From positions 29,350-93,349 of the forward strand of contig CAWCKT010000024.1 of assembly GCA_963796155.1 (NCBI GenBank): a stretch of 64,000 nucleotides of DNA, given 5' to 3'. Position 1 is the stretch's first letter. Each line of letters opens with the position of its first letter. Source of the DNA: AP-15 sp963796155. Its GTDB lineage: Bacteria > Pseudomonadota > Alphaproteobacteria > ATCC43930 > CGMCC-115725. Below are positions 36,479 to 44,497 of this stretch, piece by piece. The notes beneath the pieces are model-generated. The model saw only the letters and a program-made list of their open reading frames with translations, searched no databases and had not been told where the DNA came from. The position numbers and the translations under genes are program-made.

Positions 36479-37318
36479 TCACTCCGGCAAACTCATCGGA
36501 TCGAGGACATCCGCCGTTTGGTACTTGATCCAACGGACCCGATCCTCAATTAACCGGACCGCGCGATCGACCCTGACCCGATTGAGCCCGGTACGAGCGA
36601 TGTACGAGGTCTTCTTGTCTGCCGGCAGCGCGCGCACCCGGTTCCACAGGGTGTGGTTGCGGTGCTGCTGACCGGGTCCGAGGAAGTCCCGCGATTTGTC
36701 ATACCGCTCGAAGCTGCGACAGCTGGTCTTGTAGGGGACGAACCGAGGCCCGGCGGCCTCGTACCCGAAATAACTCCTGGACCACGAGAGCGCCTCGTCG
36801 TCGGACAGCTCCGGCCACTCCAGGTTGACGACGACCGCCTGCCGGGACTCGGGTATCCGGTGCCACTCCCTGACCTCGCTGCCGACGTGCTCCAGGCGGT
36901 GATAAAACTCCACGTCCTCGTCGCCCCAGCCGACGAAGTCCGGGTTGTACCCGTTCGCCCTGACGAAGTCCGCCGCCATCACCTTGCACGAGCCGGCCGA
37001 TAGGAACCACGCCACGTTGAAGCTCCGCGGCCCGTAGTCGACGCCGCACAGCGGGATGACGTCCACGTCGTGGAACACGAAGTATCCAGACACCCCGTCG
37101 TCGAGCGCGGCCCGCGCGGCGACGTTGCGGCTCAGAGCCAGGTTAAACGGATCCTGGCTCTGCTGTTCGGCCACGTAGATCACGTAGTCCGAAATGTCGT
37201 TCGTGCGCTCGAGGTATCTCGGGACCTCTCTCAAGAATATATCCAGATAACTCTTTCGGTTCCGATACGGCACCAGAATGGCGAGGCGGTCCGGCCGCGG
37301 GGGATTACTGCATGTCAT
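36479..37318 (-). CDS. GT7-like glycosyltransferase, unit 2
   Basis: Copy of the gene at 34254-35093 with a single residue change seen (Ile114 to Met in CKVMAADF). The DVD and GWGDEDVEF motifs are intact. It converges with oxygenase B of unit 2. A further 148 bases without a gene follow the repeat end before the MetE-like gene. Confidence 0.8.
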   Translation of the reverse strand: MTCSNPPRPDRLAILVPYRNRKSYLDIFLREVPRYLERTNDISDYVIYVAEQQSQDPFNLALSRNVAARAALDDGVSGYFVFHDVDVIPLCGVDYGPRSFNVAWFLSAGSCKVMAADFVRANGYNPDFVGWGDEDVEFYHRLEHVGSEVREWHRIPESRQAVVVNLEWPELSDDEALSWSRSYFGYEAAGPRFVPYKTSCRSFERYDKSRDFLGPGQQHRNHTLWNRVRALPADKKTSYIARTGLNRVRVDRAVRLIEDRVRWIKYQTADVLDPMSLPE

Positions 37319-37549
37319 CGCGATGGGGTTGCAGATAGGACATCGACGAGGAATCTATCCGGCGGGCCCGCTATTGTCAATCAGAGAATTGCTGTTATGA
37401 TAAAACTGGGCCTCGCCGATAATCGCATTTGCAACCTTTTGTCGTGATATTCCGGCGTTTAGGTCTTTCGCGAAAACTTAAGCGTTCGGAAAATCAAGCG
37501 GTCGGCGCCCCGCGTTCAACCACTCGCCCCGCCCCGGGGGGCCGAGCGC

Positions 37550-38701
37550 TCAAGCGCGGCCCCAGAGCCGCTTTGATGCGATGGCCGCCCCTTCGACCAT
37601 CGCGCCCAGCTTCTTGAACGAGATGTCGGGATCGAGCTTGCCGTAGCCGGCAAAGGTGCCGAACCCGCAATCGGTGCCGGCGATGACCCGCTCGCGGCCG
37701 ACGATGTCGGCGAACTGGCAGATGCGCTGGGCAACGAGTTCCGGATGCTCGACGTAGTTGGTCGAGGTGTCGAGCACGCCGGGCATCAGGATCTTGTCGT
37801 CGGGCAATTTCACGTCCTGCCACACCGTCCATTCATGCGCATGCCGCGGATTGGCCGCCTCGACGACCAATGCCATCGGTTTGGCCTTGATCAGGATCGG
37901 GGCGACTTTGGCGAACGGAATGTCGTGATCGTGGGGCCCTTCGTAATTGCCCCAGCAGATATGAATGCGCGCCCGGTCCGCCGGGACATTGCGCAGCGCG
38001 TGGTTGAGGACGTCGACGTGGAACGCCGCGCGCTTCAGAAATTCCGGCTCGTCCAGATCCTGAAAGCTAGTGTGACGTGCCATTGCGAGATCGGGGCAAT
38101 CGAGCTGCAATACGAAACCCGCATTGACGATCGCCTCGTACTCTTCCTGCATCGCCGCGGCGATGGCTTCGACATAAGCCTCATGGGACGGATAATGCCG
38201 GTTCGTCTGGAACACCGGGACGAGACCGGGCGAGGCCGCGGTCATGAAGCCTTCGGCGACCTGGACCTCGGCGAGCGCATCGCGCAGATTGGCGAGGTCG
38301 TGTTCGAGGGGCTCGCGGTCGCGCCAAGCCACCGGGCCGACGCACACTGAGCGCCGCGCGACGTTGGCACCCGTCATCCGTTCGTAGGCCGCGAGAAAAT
38401 TCGGGTGGTCCCGCGTGTCGAGCCGCGGCTTCGCCGGCTCGTGGCCGGCGAACCCCGAGAGCCGGTCTGCGACATAGGTCGAATAGCCGGGCTTCGACAT
38501 CTCGCCGTCGTTGACGATATCGATGCCGGTTTGGGCCTGGCGGCGGACGATGTCGAAGACCGCCTGCCGGGTCAGGCGATCGAGCGCCTGCTGGTCATAG
38601 GGCTGGCCCTGATCCTTGCGCACCAATAGCTCCTTGAGCTCGGGCGGGCGCGGCAGGCTGCCGACATGGGTCGTCAGAATGCGGTCCTGGCTCGTCTTCA
38701 T
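37550..38701 (-). CDS. MetE C-terminal-like (cobalamin-independent methionine synthase family) protein
   Basis: A 383-residue, single-barrel member of the zinc-dependent methyl/alkyl transferase superfamily (MetE C-terminal domain, epoxyalkane:CoM transferase group). Zinc ligands are His and Cys in ARIHICWGNYEG, Glu in LVVEAANPRHAHE and Cys in VIAGTDCGFGTF. The start LTTHVGSLPRPPELKELL and LQLDCPDLAMARH are typical. It lacks the N-terminal half of true MetE, so methionine synthesis is unlikely; thiol-directed C-C or C-S chemistry on a xenobiotic is more plausible. A paralog lies at 54286. It is divergent from the amidohydrolase gene. Confidence 0.82.
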   Translation of the reverse strand: MKTSQDRILTTHVGSLPRPPELKELLVRKDQGQPYDQQALDRLTRQAVFDIVRRQAQTGIDIVNDGEMSKPGYSTYVADRLSGFAGHEPAKPRLDTRDHPNFLAAYERMTGANVARRSVCVGPVAWRDREPLEHDLANLRDALAEVQVAEGFMTAASPGLVPVFQTNRHYPSHEAYVEAIAAAMQEEYEAIVNAGFVLQLDCPDLAMARHTSFQDLDEPEFLKRAAFHVDVLNHALRNVPADRARIHICWGNYEGPHDHDIPFAKVAPILIKAKPMALVVEAANPRHAHEWTVWQDVKLPDDKILMPGVLDTSTNYVEHPELVAQRICQFADIVGRERVIAGTDCGFGTFAGYGKLDPDISFKKLGAMVEGAAIASKRLWGRA

Positions 38702-38851
38702 CGCCGTTCACCCCCTATTCGAAAGACCACAGGATGCGCCGCTTCGCGCTTGGCGGCAAGCCACGCCGGGCCCTCGCCTCGTGCGGGCTACTTGCCAGCA
38801 CGCGAGGGCGCCGCCTACCCTGACCGGCCTCGAACATAAAGGAGCAGCGCG

Positions 38852-39820
38852 ATGATCTGCGACGTCCATGCGCACTATACGCCGAGGAATTTCAGTGAGT
38901 TCATGGGCGACCGGTTTGCCTCGCCGGTCCATCTGCCGGTCAAGCGCGGAATGGCGCGCCATCCCTTCTCGGATTCGCCGGAGGACATCGAGGGCCGATT
39001 CAGGCTGATGGATGAGGCGGGGGTCGAGAAGCAGGTCTTGTCGCCGAACCATCCTCCTTACCTCCCCGACGAGGGGGAGTGCGTTAAAGCGGTGCAAATG
39101 CTCAACGACGGCTATGCTGACCTGGCGCACCGCTACCCTCAGCGCATCGCCTCCTATGTGATGCTGCCACTGCCCCATATCGACGCCGCACTGAAGGAGA
39201 TGGAGCGCGGCTTCGATCAGTTGGGCTGCGTCGGCGTCAACATGAACATCGTCTGTCTCGGTCGCTCGATCGCCGAAACCGAGTTCGAGCCGATCTACGC
39301 CGAGATGAACCGGCGCCGTGCCGTGCTGTTCGTGCACCCGGCAGGATCGGGAATCTGCTCGCCGTTTATCGTTGACTACAACTACCGGGGGTCCGTCGGC
39401 ACCTCGCTCGAGGACGCGACCTTTGTATTGCATATGATCGCCAAGCAGATCCCGTACCGCTATCCGAACATCAAATTCATTGTGCCGCATCTGGGCGGCC
39501 CGATCCCGATGCTGCTCAATCGCCTCGACAAGCAGGGCCAGAGCCAGAGCGGCCACCCCAATCTCGCCGAAGCGCCGAGTGTGACCGCCAAGAAGTTCTG
39601 GTACGACACGGTGTGCTACGGCTCGAAGGCCGCCTTTACCTGCGCGCTCGAAGCCTTTGGCGCCGATCACCTGGTGACCGGCAGCGACTATCCGGTACTG
39701 CAGGATTACGAGGCCTATAAGGAGACCTTCGCCTATATCGAGCGGCTGGGCCTACCGAAGGCCGATACCGACAAGATCCTGCACCACAACGCGCAAAAGC
39801 TGTTCGGCTTCCGCCATTAG
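38852..39820 (+). CDS. Amidohydrolase family protein (ACMSD-like decarboxylase/hydrolase)
   Basis: A 322-residue TIM-barrel metal enzyme. Metal and catalytic residues are seen in ICDVHAHYTP (HxH), VLFVHPAGSG, FIVPHLGGPIPM and VTGSDYPVLQD. The layout matches the ACMSD/gamma-resorcylate decarboxylase branch, which acts on aromatic or ring-opened carboxylates. GGAG lies upstream of ATG at 38852. It is likely part of the aromatic catabolic group that continues with the MFS transporter, HsaA-like oxidase and VOC dioxygenase downstream. The exact substrate is unknown. Confidence 0.87.
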   Translation: MICDVHAHYTPRNFSEFMGDRFASPVHLPVKRGMARHPFSDSPEDIEGRFRLMDEAGVEKQVLSPNHPPYLPDEGECVKAVQMLNDGYADLAHRYPQRIASYVMLPLPHIDAALKEMERGFDQLGCVGVNMNIVCLGRSIAETEFEPIYAEMNRRRAVLFVHPAGSGICSPFIVDYNYRGSVGTSLEDATFVLHMIAKQIPYRYPNIKFIVPHLGGPIPMLLNRLDKQGQSQSGHPNLAEAPSVTAKKFWYDTVCYGSKAAFTCALEAFGADHLVTGSDYPVLQDYEAYKETFAYIERLGLPKADTDKILHHNAQKLFGFRH

Positions 39821-39837
39821 CCCTGCCCGCACGCTGA

Positions 39838-39862
39838 CCCTCCGCCGCGAGCGGGGGAGGGA
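39838..39862. repeat. Short GCGAGC-centred hairpin repeat
   Basis: CCCTCCGCCGCGAGCGGGGGAGGG, an imperfect palindrome of the same type as those at 53012-53081, about 59450-59475 and about 61222-61262. It lies between convergent genes. Confidence 0.5.
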
Positions 39863-39888
39863 ACCGCAGAGGGCCGTTCTACGGAGGC

Positions 39889-41163
39889 TCAGGTCTTTTG
39901 GCCGACAAAGTCGATGAGCTCTTTGCGCGTCGTTTCGCTCGCGACGAAGAGGAACATCGGTATGATCAGGAAGAACGACAGTGCGAGGAGCGGCAGCGCC
40001 GCGGCGATCGAGTGCGAGGTCGCGATCCAGCCGACGATCGCCGGCGCGAGCGCTCCGCCGGCGCTGCCGAACGTGAAGGCCGCGCCGACGGCGGTGCCGC
40101 GGATCTGCGTCGGGAACAATTCCGTGTTATAGCCGAGCCCGCTGCCAAAGCTGCCGGTGATCAGAAAATTCAGGATCAACCCCACCCAGAACAGGCTGGG
40201 CGCGCTGTCGAGTTGCCCCATGACGACGAGGAGGATCGCCGCCGGCAGGCAGAACGCGGGTATCACATAGCGCCGGCCAAACAGGTCGCTGAGCCAGCCA
40301 CAAAGGTAATAGGCAAAAATCGCACAAAACATCCAGATCGACAGATAGCTCGCCGTAGTCTGGAAGCCGAGATGCTTTTCATTGGCGAGGTATTGCGGCA
40401 TCCATGCCGACCAGCCGATCCAGGTGAACAGATAAAAGAAGTAGAGCAGGGTCGCGGTCAGCATTTCGCGCGGGTACTGCCGCACCGGCGACCAGATGTC
40501 GAGCCGTTTCCTGAGTCCTTCCCGCAGCATTGCCGTGGTGACCCGCTCGAAACGGGGGCTTTCCCGAACGCCGAGGCGGACCCAAAGAACCAGCAGTGCC
40601 GGCAGAATGCCGAGCCAGTAGAGGGCGCGCCAGCCCCATAGCGGGACGACGACGAGTGCGGTCAGCGAACACAGCATGTAGCCGAACGGATACCCGCCGA
40701 CGAGGCCGCCGAGTGCCGTGGCGCGCCACTTTGTCGGCGCCGTCTCGCTGACCATGACCATGCCGACCGGGGTCTCGCCCCGTAATGTGATGCGGGTGAT
40801 CGAGGTGAAGATCAACAGCTGCAGCGGGCCTTGCGCAAACCCGGTGAAGCCGGTGAACAGCGAATAGCCGAGGATCGTCAGAATGAGAATGGGCCGGCGC
40901 CCATAGAGATCGGCCAGCGCCGGAAAGACAAAGACGCCGATCAGACCGACCCAGGCCGACATCGTCGTGATGTAGCCGATCGTTGCCGGGACGATACCCC
41001 ATTCCTTGATCAAGATCGGGGTCACGAGCTGCATGATCGTGCCCTCGTAGATGTCGAAGGCGAAGCCCAGCATGCAGATCGCCCACACGGTGAGGCTGTA
41101 CCCGGTCCACCGATCCGCCGCCAGTTGCAGAGCGGCAGGCTCGGCTGGTGACAAACTGGCCAT
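39889..41163 (-). CDS. MFS transporter (metabolite:H+ symporter type)
   Basis: A 424-residue inner-membrane transporter with 12 predicted spans. The loop-2 MFS motif is ALADLYGRRPILILTI, and the repeat after span 8 is GWLSDLFGRRYVIPAF. FDIYEGTIMQLVTPILI in span 1 resembles aromatic-acid and sugar-acid symporters. ATG at 41163 follows GGGGGAG. Placed among aromatic-type catabolic genes, it probably imports an organic acid. Confidence 0.88.
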   Translation of the reverse strand: MASLSPAEPAALQLAADRWTGYSLTVWAICMLGFAFDIYEGTIMQLVTPILIKEWGIVPATIGYITTMSAWVGLIGVFVFPALADLYGRRPILILTILGYSLFTGFTGFAQGPLQLLIFTSITRITLRGETPVGMVMVSETAPTKWRATALGGLVGGYPFGYMLCSLTALVVVPLWGWRALYWLGILPALLVLWVRLGVRESPRFERVTTAMLREGLRKRLDIWSPVRQYPREMLTATLLYFFYLFTWIGWSAWMPQYLANEKHLGFQTTASYLSIWMFCAIFAYYLCGWLSDLFGRRYVIPAFCLPAAILLVVMGQLDSAPSLFWVGLILNFLITGSFGSGLGYNTELFPTQIRGTAVGAAFTFGSAGGALAPAIVGWIATSHSIAAALPLLALSFFLIIPMFLFVASETTRKELIDFVGQKT

Positions 41164-41181
41164 CGTCTCCCCCCTCAGTCA

Positions 41182-41283
41182 CACCACAGAGAGACACGGA
41201 GGACACAGAGAAGAGACCAAAGGCTTTGCACCCATCTCTGTGTTAAGACGTTGTTTTCTCCTTATCCTCCGTGCCTCGGTGGT
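41182..41283. repeat. Long palindromic intergenic repeat (CACAGAG type)
   Basis: CACCACAGAGAGACACGGAGGA near 41182 pairs imperfectly with TCCTCCGTGCCTCGGTGGTG near 41264-41283; the inner CACAGAG and CTCTGTG also pair. It is a MITE-like dispersed element between the MFS gene and the oxidase gene. Confidence 0.65.
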
Positions 41284-41290
41284 GAATTTT

Positions 41291-42460
41291 CTAGAATCGT
41301 ATATCCGTTGGCGGCAGGCCGAACTCGGCGCGGCCGAACACGGCGGCGGCGCGCTCGGGATTATTGCCGACATGAGCGCGCATGGCGTGGATATCGCGCC
41401 AGGCCCGCTGGATCGGGTTACTGAGGAAGATGCCGCGGCCGCCGCTCGCCTCCATCAGGCGATCGACGGCGCGCAGGCTCCAATCGACCGCTTTGGCGGA
41501 GTCCCAGCGGTAGCGCGCCCGCCGGGTCAGCGGGATCTCTTTGCCGGCCGAGGCGAGGCTCATCATCTCCCGCATGTTGTCGCGCATCCGGTCGTATGCG
41601 CTGCTGACCTCGGCGGCAAATTCGGCCAGGCGAAACTGGGTGAACGGGTCCTCGGCGAGGCGCGAACCGTCGCGCAGGTTCACCCGCACCTGCGACTGCT
41701 CGCGAAAGGCGTCGAGCGCGCCGAGCGCCACACCGATGGCCGGGGCCGAGATCGAGTTCGGGAAGATGGCGCCAAACGGCAGCCGGTAGAGCGGCCCGTC
41801 ATTGAGTTCTTGGCCGGGGTTGCGCAGATGAAACGCATCGAGGTAGGAGTGCGTGCGATATTCGGGCACGAACGCGTCTTCGACCACGATATCCTTGCTG
41901 CCCGTGCCGCAGAGGCCGGTCACGTACCAATTGTCGTCGATCTGATAGTCGCGGCGCGGGATCAAAAACATCCGGGCGTCGGGCGGCGCGCCGTTTTCGA
42001 CCGCCGGGGCAATGCCGCCGAGCGCTGCCCATCGGCAATAATCGCAGCCGCTGGAGAACGACCAGCGGCCGCGCAGCCGAAATCCGCCATCAACCCGCTC
42101 GACCGTGCCGGTCGGCGCCAGCGAGGTCGAGATCTGGATGCTGTCGTCTTCGCCCCAGACGTCCTGCTGAGCCTGCGGCGGAAACAGCGCCAAATGCCAG
42201 TTGTGCACGCCGATCACGCCGAGGATCCAGCCGCTCGATCCGCAGACTGCCGAGGTTTCGACGATCGCCTGATAGAAGGTCTCCGGATCGAGCTCATAGC
42301 CGCCCCAGCGCTTTGGCTGGAGGCAGCGAAACAGGCCGGTCTCTTGGAAGTCGTTGAAGGTTTCGTCCGGCAGCCGCCGCAGTTTCTCTGCATCGGGTGC
42401 CCGCTCGCGCAATACCGGCAGCAGATCACGCACTCGCTTGAGGTATTCTTCTGGTGTCAC
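41291..42460 (-). CDS. Acyl-CoA dehydrogenase-fold flavin monooxygenase (HsaA-like, group D)
   Basis: A 389-residue flavoprotein of the acyl-CoA dehydrogenase fold. It is most like the oxygenase components of two-component aromatic hydroxylases such as HsaA. Landmarks are FNDFQETGLFRCLQPKRWGGYELDPE, ETSAVCGSSGWILGVIGVHNW, RLRGRWSFSSGCDYCRWAALGG and the C-terminal EASGGRGIFLSNPIQRAWRDIHA. I take GTG at 42460 with GGGAG upstream. An ATG at 42508 lies inside a palindromic repeat and is less likely. It would hydroxylate a phenolic or other aromatic ring and needs a separate flavin reductase, not seen nearby. Confidence 0.82.
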   Translation of the reverse strand: MTPEEYLKRVRDLLPVLRERAPDAEKLRRLPDETFNDFQETGLFRCLQPKRWGGYELDPETFYQAIVETSAVCGSSGWILGVIGVHNWHLALFPPQAQQDVWGEDDSIQISTSLAPTGTVERVDGGFRLRGRWSFSSGCDYCRWAALGGIAPAVENGAPPDARMFLIPRRDYQIDDNWYVTGLCGTGSKDIVVEDAFVPEYRTHSYLDAFHLRNPGQELNDGPLYRLPFGAIFPNSISAPAIGVALGALDAFREQSQVRVNLRDGSRLAEDPFTQFRLAEFAAEVSSAYDRMRDNMREMMSLASAGKEIPLTRRARYRWDSAKAVDWSLRAVDRLMEASGGRGIFLSNPIQRAWRDIHAMRAHVGNNPERAAAVFGRAEFGLPPTDIRF

Positions 42461-42481
42461 CGCACCGTCGCTCCCATTCTC

Positions 42482-42561
42482 GTCATCCCGGCGAAGGCCG
42501 GGAACCATCTATCCGGCTTCCTAACAGTCGACAGATAGATCCCGGCCTGCGCCGGGATGAC
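42482..42561. repeat. Palindromic intergenic repeat (GTCATCCCGGCG type)
   Basis: GTCATCCCGGCG (42482-42493) and CGCCGGGATGAC (42550-42561) are perfect inverted arms, with further inner pairing (ATCTATC / GATAGAT). It is related in design but not in sequence to the 18845-18967 element. It fills the whole gap between the HsaA-like and VOC genes. Confidence 0.75.
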
Positions 42562-42563
42562 AG

Positions 42564-43784
42564 TCAGCCCAGCGGGCCCTGGAAGACCTGGTCGACATAG
42601 GTGTCGGAAAGCGGCTCCAGCACCTCGGGCCAGTCGCGCTGGACCTGGCGGCGCGCCGATTGCGGCCGGACCCGGCCGTCCCAGCCGACTTGTTCCATGT
42701 AGTAATAGAGCTGGATGCAGTGGCCGTCGGGATCGAGCGCGAAAGCCGAATAGTCGATGCCGGGGTAGAGCTCGGGCGCGATCGAGTCGACAAAAGTGAC
42801 GCCGCGCGACTTGAGGAACGCGACAGCCTCTCGCAGTTGCGCGTAGCTGCCGAGCTCGACGCCGAACGACATGCAGGTGCTGCGCTCGCTCAAGCCCAGC
42901 CGGCGCCGCAGCTCCTTTGGGAAGAGCCCGAGGCTGTGGTGCTCGGCGCCGCAGCGCAGGAAGACGCAGCGAGCCCCCTGATACGTCGTCTCCTCGCTGC
43001 GGACAAAGCCAACGCGGTCGGTGTAGAAGGCTTCGGCGCGCTCGACATCGTCGACAAAGAGACCGACCGGGCCGATCTTGGTGATCTTGAACGGCCGCGG
43101 CAGCAGGACGCCTTCCACGTCGTAATTCGCCGGGAGGGTATCTTGCGGGCGGTGGCCCGAGAGGACCGCGATGCCCTTGGCCTCGGCCTCGGCCACTTCG
43201 GTCGCCTCGGACATCTGCGGCAACGGCGGCTTCTCCTGAAAGCCGCGGTAATACATGTCGCGCGGCTTGCTCAGCCGGTTCCAGCCGATCTGCTCGATGC
43301 CGTAGTAGAATTCGTTGGTGTGGCCGTCGGGATCATAGACGTAGACGTGCCAGTTGCTGCCCGGCATGTCGCGCCCGACGCGCTGAACACGAACCTGCTG
43401 CTCCTGGAAATAGGTATGGGCGTCGGCGATCTCCTTGAGGCTGCCGCATTGCCAGGTGATCTGGTTGATCGTGACCTCGGGGGCAAATTTCCGGTCGGCG
43501 CGGTGGTCCATCACCTTCTTCGGGAACAGCACGAAGGCGTGGTGGTCGGTCCCATAGCGCATGAAATAGCCGCGCGGGTCGCCCAGATCGGCATCCTTCG
43601 GGTACCAGGGCGCGCGCGAGAAATCGAGCGTGTCGGAGGCCGTGAAGCCGAGCAGGTCGCCATAGAATTCGCGGCCCTCGGGAAGCTTTTCGACGTTGAA
43701 CCCGAAATGGCCGAGCCGGCGAACCTTGAACGGTTGCGGCAGATAGACCCCGCCGACATTGTAGCGTCCGTTGACCGATGACAT
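42564..43784 (-). CDS. Two-domain VOC / extradiol ring-cleavage dioxygenase
   Basis: A 406-residue protein with two vicinal-oxygen-chelate domains (about 20-190 and 235-385), like catechol 2,3-dioxygenases. In the first domain the metal set His-His-Glu is present: RLGHFGFNV, GTDHHAFVLF and HTNEFYYGIE. In the second, the first ligand is replaced (IGPVGLFVDD) and the Glu is Gln (HCIQLYYYME), so only the N-terminal domain looks active, the reverse of classic extradiol enzymes. ATG at 43784 follows GGAGGGAACG. Ring cleavage after hydroxylation by the upstream-encoded HsaA-like oxidase is a reasonable pathway guess. Confidence 0.85.
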   Translation of the reverse strand: MSSVNGRYNVGGVYLPQPFKVRRLGHFGFNVEKLPEGREFYGDLLGFTASDTLDFSRAPWYPKDADLGDPRGYFMRYGTDHHAFVLFPKKVMDHRADRKFAPEVTINQITWQCGSLKEIADAHTYFQEQQVRVQRVGRDMPGSNWHVYVYDPDGHTNEFYYGIEQIGWNRLSKPRDMYYRGFQEKPPLPQMSEATEVAEAEAKGIAVLSGHRPQDTLPANYDVEGVLLPRPFKITKIGPVGLFVDDVERAEAFYTDRVGFVRSEETTYQGARCVFLRCGAEHHSLGLFPKELRRRLGLSERSTCMSFGVELGSYAQLREAVAFLKSRGVTFVDSIAPELYPGIDYSAFALDPDGHCIQLYYYMEQVGWDGRVRPQSARRQVQRDWPEVLEPLSDTYVDQVFQGPLG

Positions 43785-43918
43785 CGTTGTTCCCTCCGTT
43801 TGCGCGCTTGGCGCGAGCGTCCGCGCGCCAGCTTTCGGTAGACTCCGGCTGCATTATCGTCTCGTTTCCCTCCGCCGCCAAGCGGGTCAGCGAGGCGGCG
43901 ATGGCCCGCGGGCTGTCC

Positions 43919-44392
43919 TCAGCCGGCGGGCTGGGATTGCATTTGGATATAGTTTTCGAGGCCGATTTTCTCGATCAGCTCCAATTGCGTCTCTAAGAAA
44001 TCGACATGCTCCTCTTCGCCCTCGAGGATCTGGCTGAACAGGTCGCGGGTCACGAAGTCGCGCACCTTTTCGCAATAGGGGATCGCCTCGCGCAGCTGGG
44101 GCATCGCCTGTTGCTCGAGCTTCAGGTCGCACTCGAGGACGTTTTGCACCGTCTTGCCGACCAGCAACTTGTCTAATTCGAGACGGGGCACACCACCCAG
44201 GAACAGGATGCGCTTGATCAACAGGTCGGCGTGTTTCATCTCATCCACCAACTCGCCGTATTCAACGGCGCCGAGCTTGACGACCCCCCAATGCTCCAGC
44301 ATCCGGGCATGCAGAAAGTATTGATTGATTGCGGTCATCTCGTTCTTCAACACCACGTTGAGGTGCGTGAGGACGGTCGTATCGCCTTGCAT
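43919..44392 (-). CDS. bfr: Bacterioferritin
   Basis: Iron-storage protein that forms a 24-mer cage with heme, 157 residues. The ferroxidase residues are in NEMTAINQYFLHARML, ELVDEMKHADLLIKRI (Glu, heme-ligand Met and His), LKLEQQAM and LEGEEEHVDFLETQLELIEKIG. The ATG at 44392 follows GGAGGGAGG; an ATG at 44425 is less likely. It is probably monocistronic. It may buffer iron for the many iron-dependent oxygenases encoded in this window. Confidence 0.95.
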   Translation of the reverse strand: MQGDTTVLTHLNVVLKNEMTAINQYFLHARMLEHWGVVKLGAVEYGELVDEMKHADLLIKRILFLGGVPRLELDKLLVGKTVQNVLECDLKLEQQAMPQLREAIPYCEKVRDFVTRDLFSQILEGEEEHVDFLETQLELIEKIGLENYIQMQSQPAG

Positions 44393-44497
44393 GGTCGGCC
44401 TCCCTCCGTCGTCGCCGATAATCACGGGGAAGCAAGCTCCGCTGCCTCCTTGTTGTCAACAACCGCCGAGTTCGAAGGGTTGCCGCGGCGAGCCGAT

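Larger units (their letters stand above)
35177..37401. repeat. 2.2-kb tandem repeat, unit 2
   Basis: Direct, head-to-tail copy of 32951-35176. The junction is clean: the last bases of unit 1 (AATTGCTGTTATGAT) are followed by the first bases of unit 2 (GCGTCGGGC), and the same end word at about 37387-37401 is followed by unrelated sequence. One base is missing just before the first start codon. Confidence 0.93.

Noticed and set aside
41051..42538. A 495-codon rightward open frame opposite the HsaA-like oxidase
   Set aside because: The minus-strand oxidase has clear family motifs; the plus-strand reading is compositionally random and crosses the palindromic repeats.
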